NCBI GenBank assembly: GCA_021819345.1 | Contig: JAKARG010000258.1 | Location: 1 to 5,133, forward strand | Direction of reading: 5' to 3' | DNA length: 5,133 nucleotides | DNA from: Actinomycetes bacterium | Lineage (GTDB): Bacteria; Actinomycetota; Acidimicrobiia; Acidimicrobiales; Palsa-688 | Shown: positions 4,314-5,133 of the stretch, in pieces | Numbering within the stretch: position 1 is the first letter of the stretch | Layout: each line of letters starts with the position of its first letter | Notes under the pieces: generated by a model | The model's database searches: none | Told to the model about the DNA's origin: nothing | What the model saw: the letters and a program-made list of their open reading frames with translations, nothing else | Position numbers and translations under genes: made by a program

Positions 4314-5133
4314 TTAGCTTACCAAAGGACCTGGGCTGCCCCGGGGTACCGGTCGGGGCGCGGGCCAGGAGGCGACCAGGCCCCCGAGGGCGACCACCGG
4401 CACGAGCAGTGCCAGGAACATGACCCGGAAGCCCCCGAGCGCCACCAGCCCGCCGAGCAGGAGCGGGAGCACGACGCTGGCGGCGGCCGTCCAGGCCGAG
4501 AAGGTGGCGTTGGCATGGGCAAGGCGCTCCGGGGGGGTCTCCTCGGCGATGAGCGCCAGCGCTACCGGGTAGACCAACCCGTGGGGCAGGCCGAGCACGC
4601 CGAGGGCGACGAACATGGTCGCCTCGGAGCGGCCGAGGCCGAGCAGGGCGACCCCGGCGACGCTGAAGAGGGCGACGAGCAACAGGGCCCGCTTGGGTCG
4701 CCGCACGGTCACCCAGCCGGCGGACAGGGCGACCCGGACCGCCAGCGAGACGGCGAAGAAGGCGCTGATCCCGAGCTGCGCGACCGCCGGCTGGAGGCCG
4801 TAGAGACGCCCGGCGGCGAGCACCCCGAAGCTGACCACGGCGACGAAGGGGACCTGGTAGAGCAGCTGGCCGACGGTGGCGAGCCGCCACCCGGGGCGTC
4901 TCCAGGGCGAGGTGGCCACTCCGGGGCGGGCGCCCTCCGGAGCCGCAGGGGGTCCTGGCGCCGGGGGCGCCCCCGCAGGAGCTGCGAGAGGGGGGGGTCC
5001 CGAAGCCGGGGGTCCCGGGGCCGGGGGTCCCGGGGCCGGGGGTCCCGGGGCCGACGCTGACGGAGCCGGGGGTGCCGCCGCAGGGACTGCGAGCCCAGGG
5101 GGTCCCGGGGGCGGGGGTGACAGGGGCGGGGGT
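4314..5133 (-). CDS. Major facilitator superfamily transporter, C-terminal half with Pro-rich linker; start beyond window
   Basis: Membrane transporter of which 272 residues are visible. The last 201 hold six predicted helices typical of an MFS C-terminal domain. They begin QLLYQVPFVAVVSFGVLAAG and AQLGISAFFAVSLAVRVALS, with a short basic loop (RRPKR). Next come ALLLVALFSVAGVALLGLG, then LGLPHGLVYPVALALIAEET, and two further helices, the last MFLALLVPVVALGGLVASW. A GTG at 4919 could look like a start. However, the frame stays open for 71 more codons to the right edge, and six helices are only half a transporter. I therefore read the gene as partial, with helices 1-6 to the right. The 71 upstream residues are 33 prolines plus mostly Ala, Gly and Ser, forming a long predicted cytoplasmic linker between halves. 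The short C-terminal tail is Pro/Arg-rich. It ends in TAA (4316-4314), 4 nt before the next transporter gene, so the two are probably co-transcribed. Substrate unknown. Alternative: a Pro-rich domain fused to a six-helix protein. Confidence 0.75.
   Translation of the reverse strand, partial: PPPLSPPPPGPPGLAVPAAAPPAPSASAPGPPAPGPPAPGPPASGPPPLAAPAGAPPAPGPPAAPEGARPGVATSPWRRPGWRLATVGQLLYQVPFVAVVSFGVLAAGRLYGLQPAVAQLGISAFFAVSLAVRVALSAGWVTVRRPKRALLLVALFSVAGVALLGLGRSEATMFVALGVLGLPHGLVYPVALALIAEETPPERLAHANATFSAWTAAASVVLPLLLGGLVALGGFRVMFLALLVPVVALGGLVASWPAPRPVPRGSPGPLVS
4995..5054. repeat. Four 15-bp tandem repeats encoding Pro-Ala-Pro-Gly-Pro
   Basis: Units at 5040-5054, 5025-5039, 5010-5024 and 4995-5009. 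The two central ones are identical (plus strand GGGTCCCGGGGCCGG) and the outer two differ by one base or a few. On the minus strand they encode SAPGP, PAPGP, PAPGP and PASGP in the transporter linker. A 15-bp unit keeps the frame when copy number changes. Confidence 0.85.

Noticed and set aside
3116..4423. 435-residue open frame on the plus strand antisense to the transporters
   Set aside because: Composition (His/Asp/Arg/Pro-rich) is typical of the antisense of GC-rich membrane protein genes. It conflicts with the clear MFS reading.
4917..4919. GTG as start of a 201-residue six-helix protein
   Set aside because: The frame remains open with biased codons to the window edge, and half an MFS fold is an unlikely complete product. 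I kept it only as an alternative.
4035..5060. 341-residue plus-strand open frame ending in a repeated Arg-Gly-Ser pattern
   Set aside because: The apparent repeat is the antisense reading of the 15-bp proline-linker repeats; the minus strand gives a coherent six-helix protein.

Overview
The window is very GC-rich DNA with dense bacterial-style coding, and it looks like an actinobacterium. The grounds are the overall composition, GTG and TTG start codons, GC-rich hairpins without U-tracts, an ECF sigma factor and an Ala-rich Sec-exported protein. I cannot place it more precisely. There are five genes: three complete and two cut by the window ends. I see no RNA gene, CRISPR array, insertion sequence or phage gene.

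Left part (1-1587). Two genes read leftward. The first (632-1348) encodes a small secreted, Ala-rich, helical protein of unknown function, with a strong ribosome binding site and a clear signal peptide. The second (496 to beyond the left edge) encodes an ECF-type sigma-70 factor. It starts at a GTG and lacks its last residues. The 135 bp between them hold two GC-rich inverted repeats. Upstream of the secreted-protein gene, the 239-bp divergent spacer holds a possible ECF-type promoter (GTAAC, 17 bp, CGACG) and a 10-bp palindrome.

Middle (1588-2769). One rightward gene encodes a UDP-sulfoquinovose synthase (SQD1/SqdB family), the enzyme that makes the sulfonated sugar nucleotide used for sulfolipid or surface glycans. 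This is the most confident functional call. A near-perfect GC-rich hairpin (2781-2813) lies where it converges with the next gene.

Right part (2798-5133). Two leftward genes, 4 bp apart, encode two different major facilitator superfamily transporters. The upstream one shows only its C-terminal six-helix half, preceded by a proline/alanine-rich linker with 15-bp tandem repeats. It stays open to the right edge, so its real start is outside the window. The downstream one is complete and carries a collagen-like Gly-X-Y stretch in its predicted cytoplasmic N-terminus. Substrates cannot be told from sequence.

The sigma factor may control the secreted-protein gene, and the two transporters are probably co-transcribed. 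Nothing ties the transporters to sulfoquinovose metabolism except convergent adjacency. I did not find a convincing novel multi-gene system. The points most worth checking are the sulfoquinovose synthase context, the low-complexity insertions in both transporters, and the secreted protein/sigma pair.
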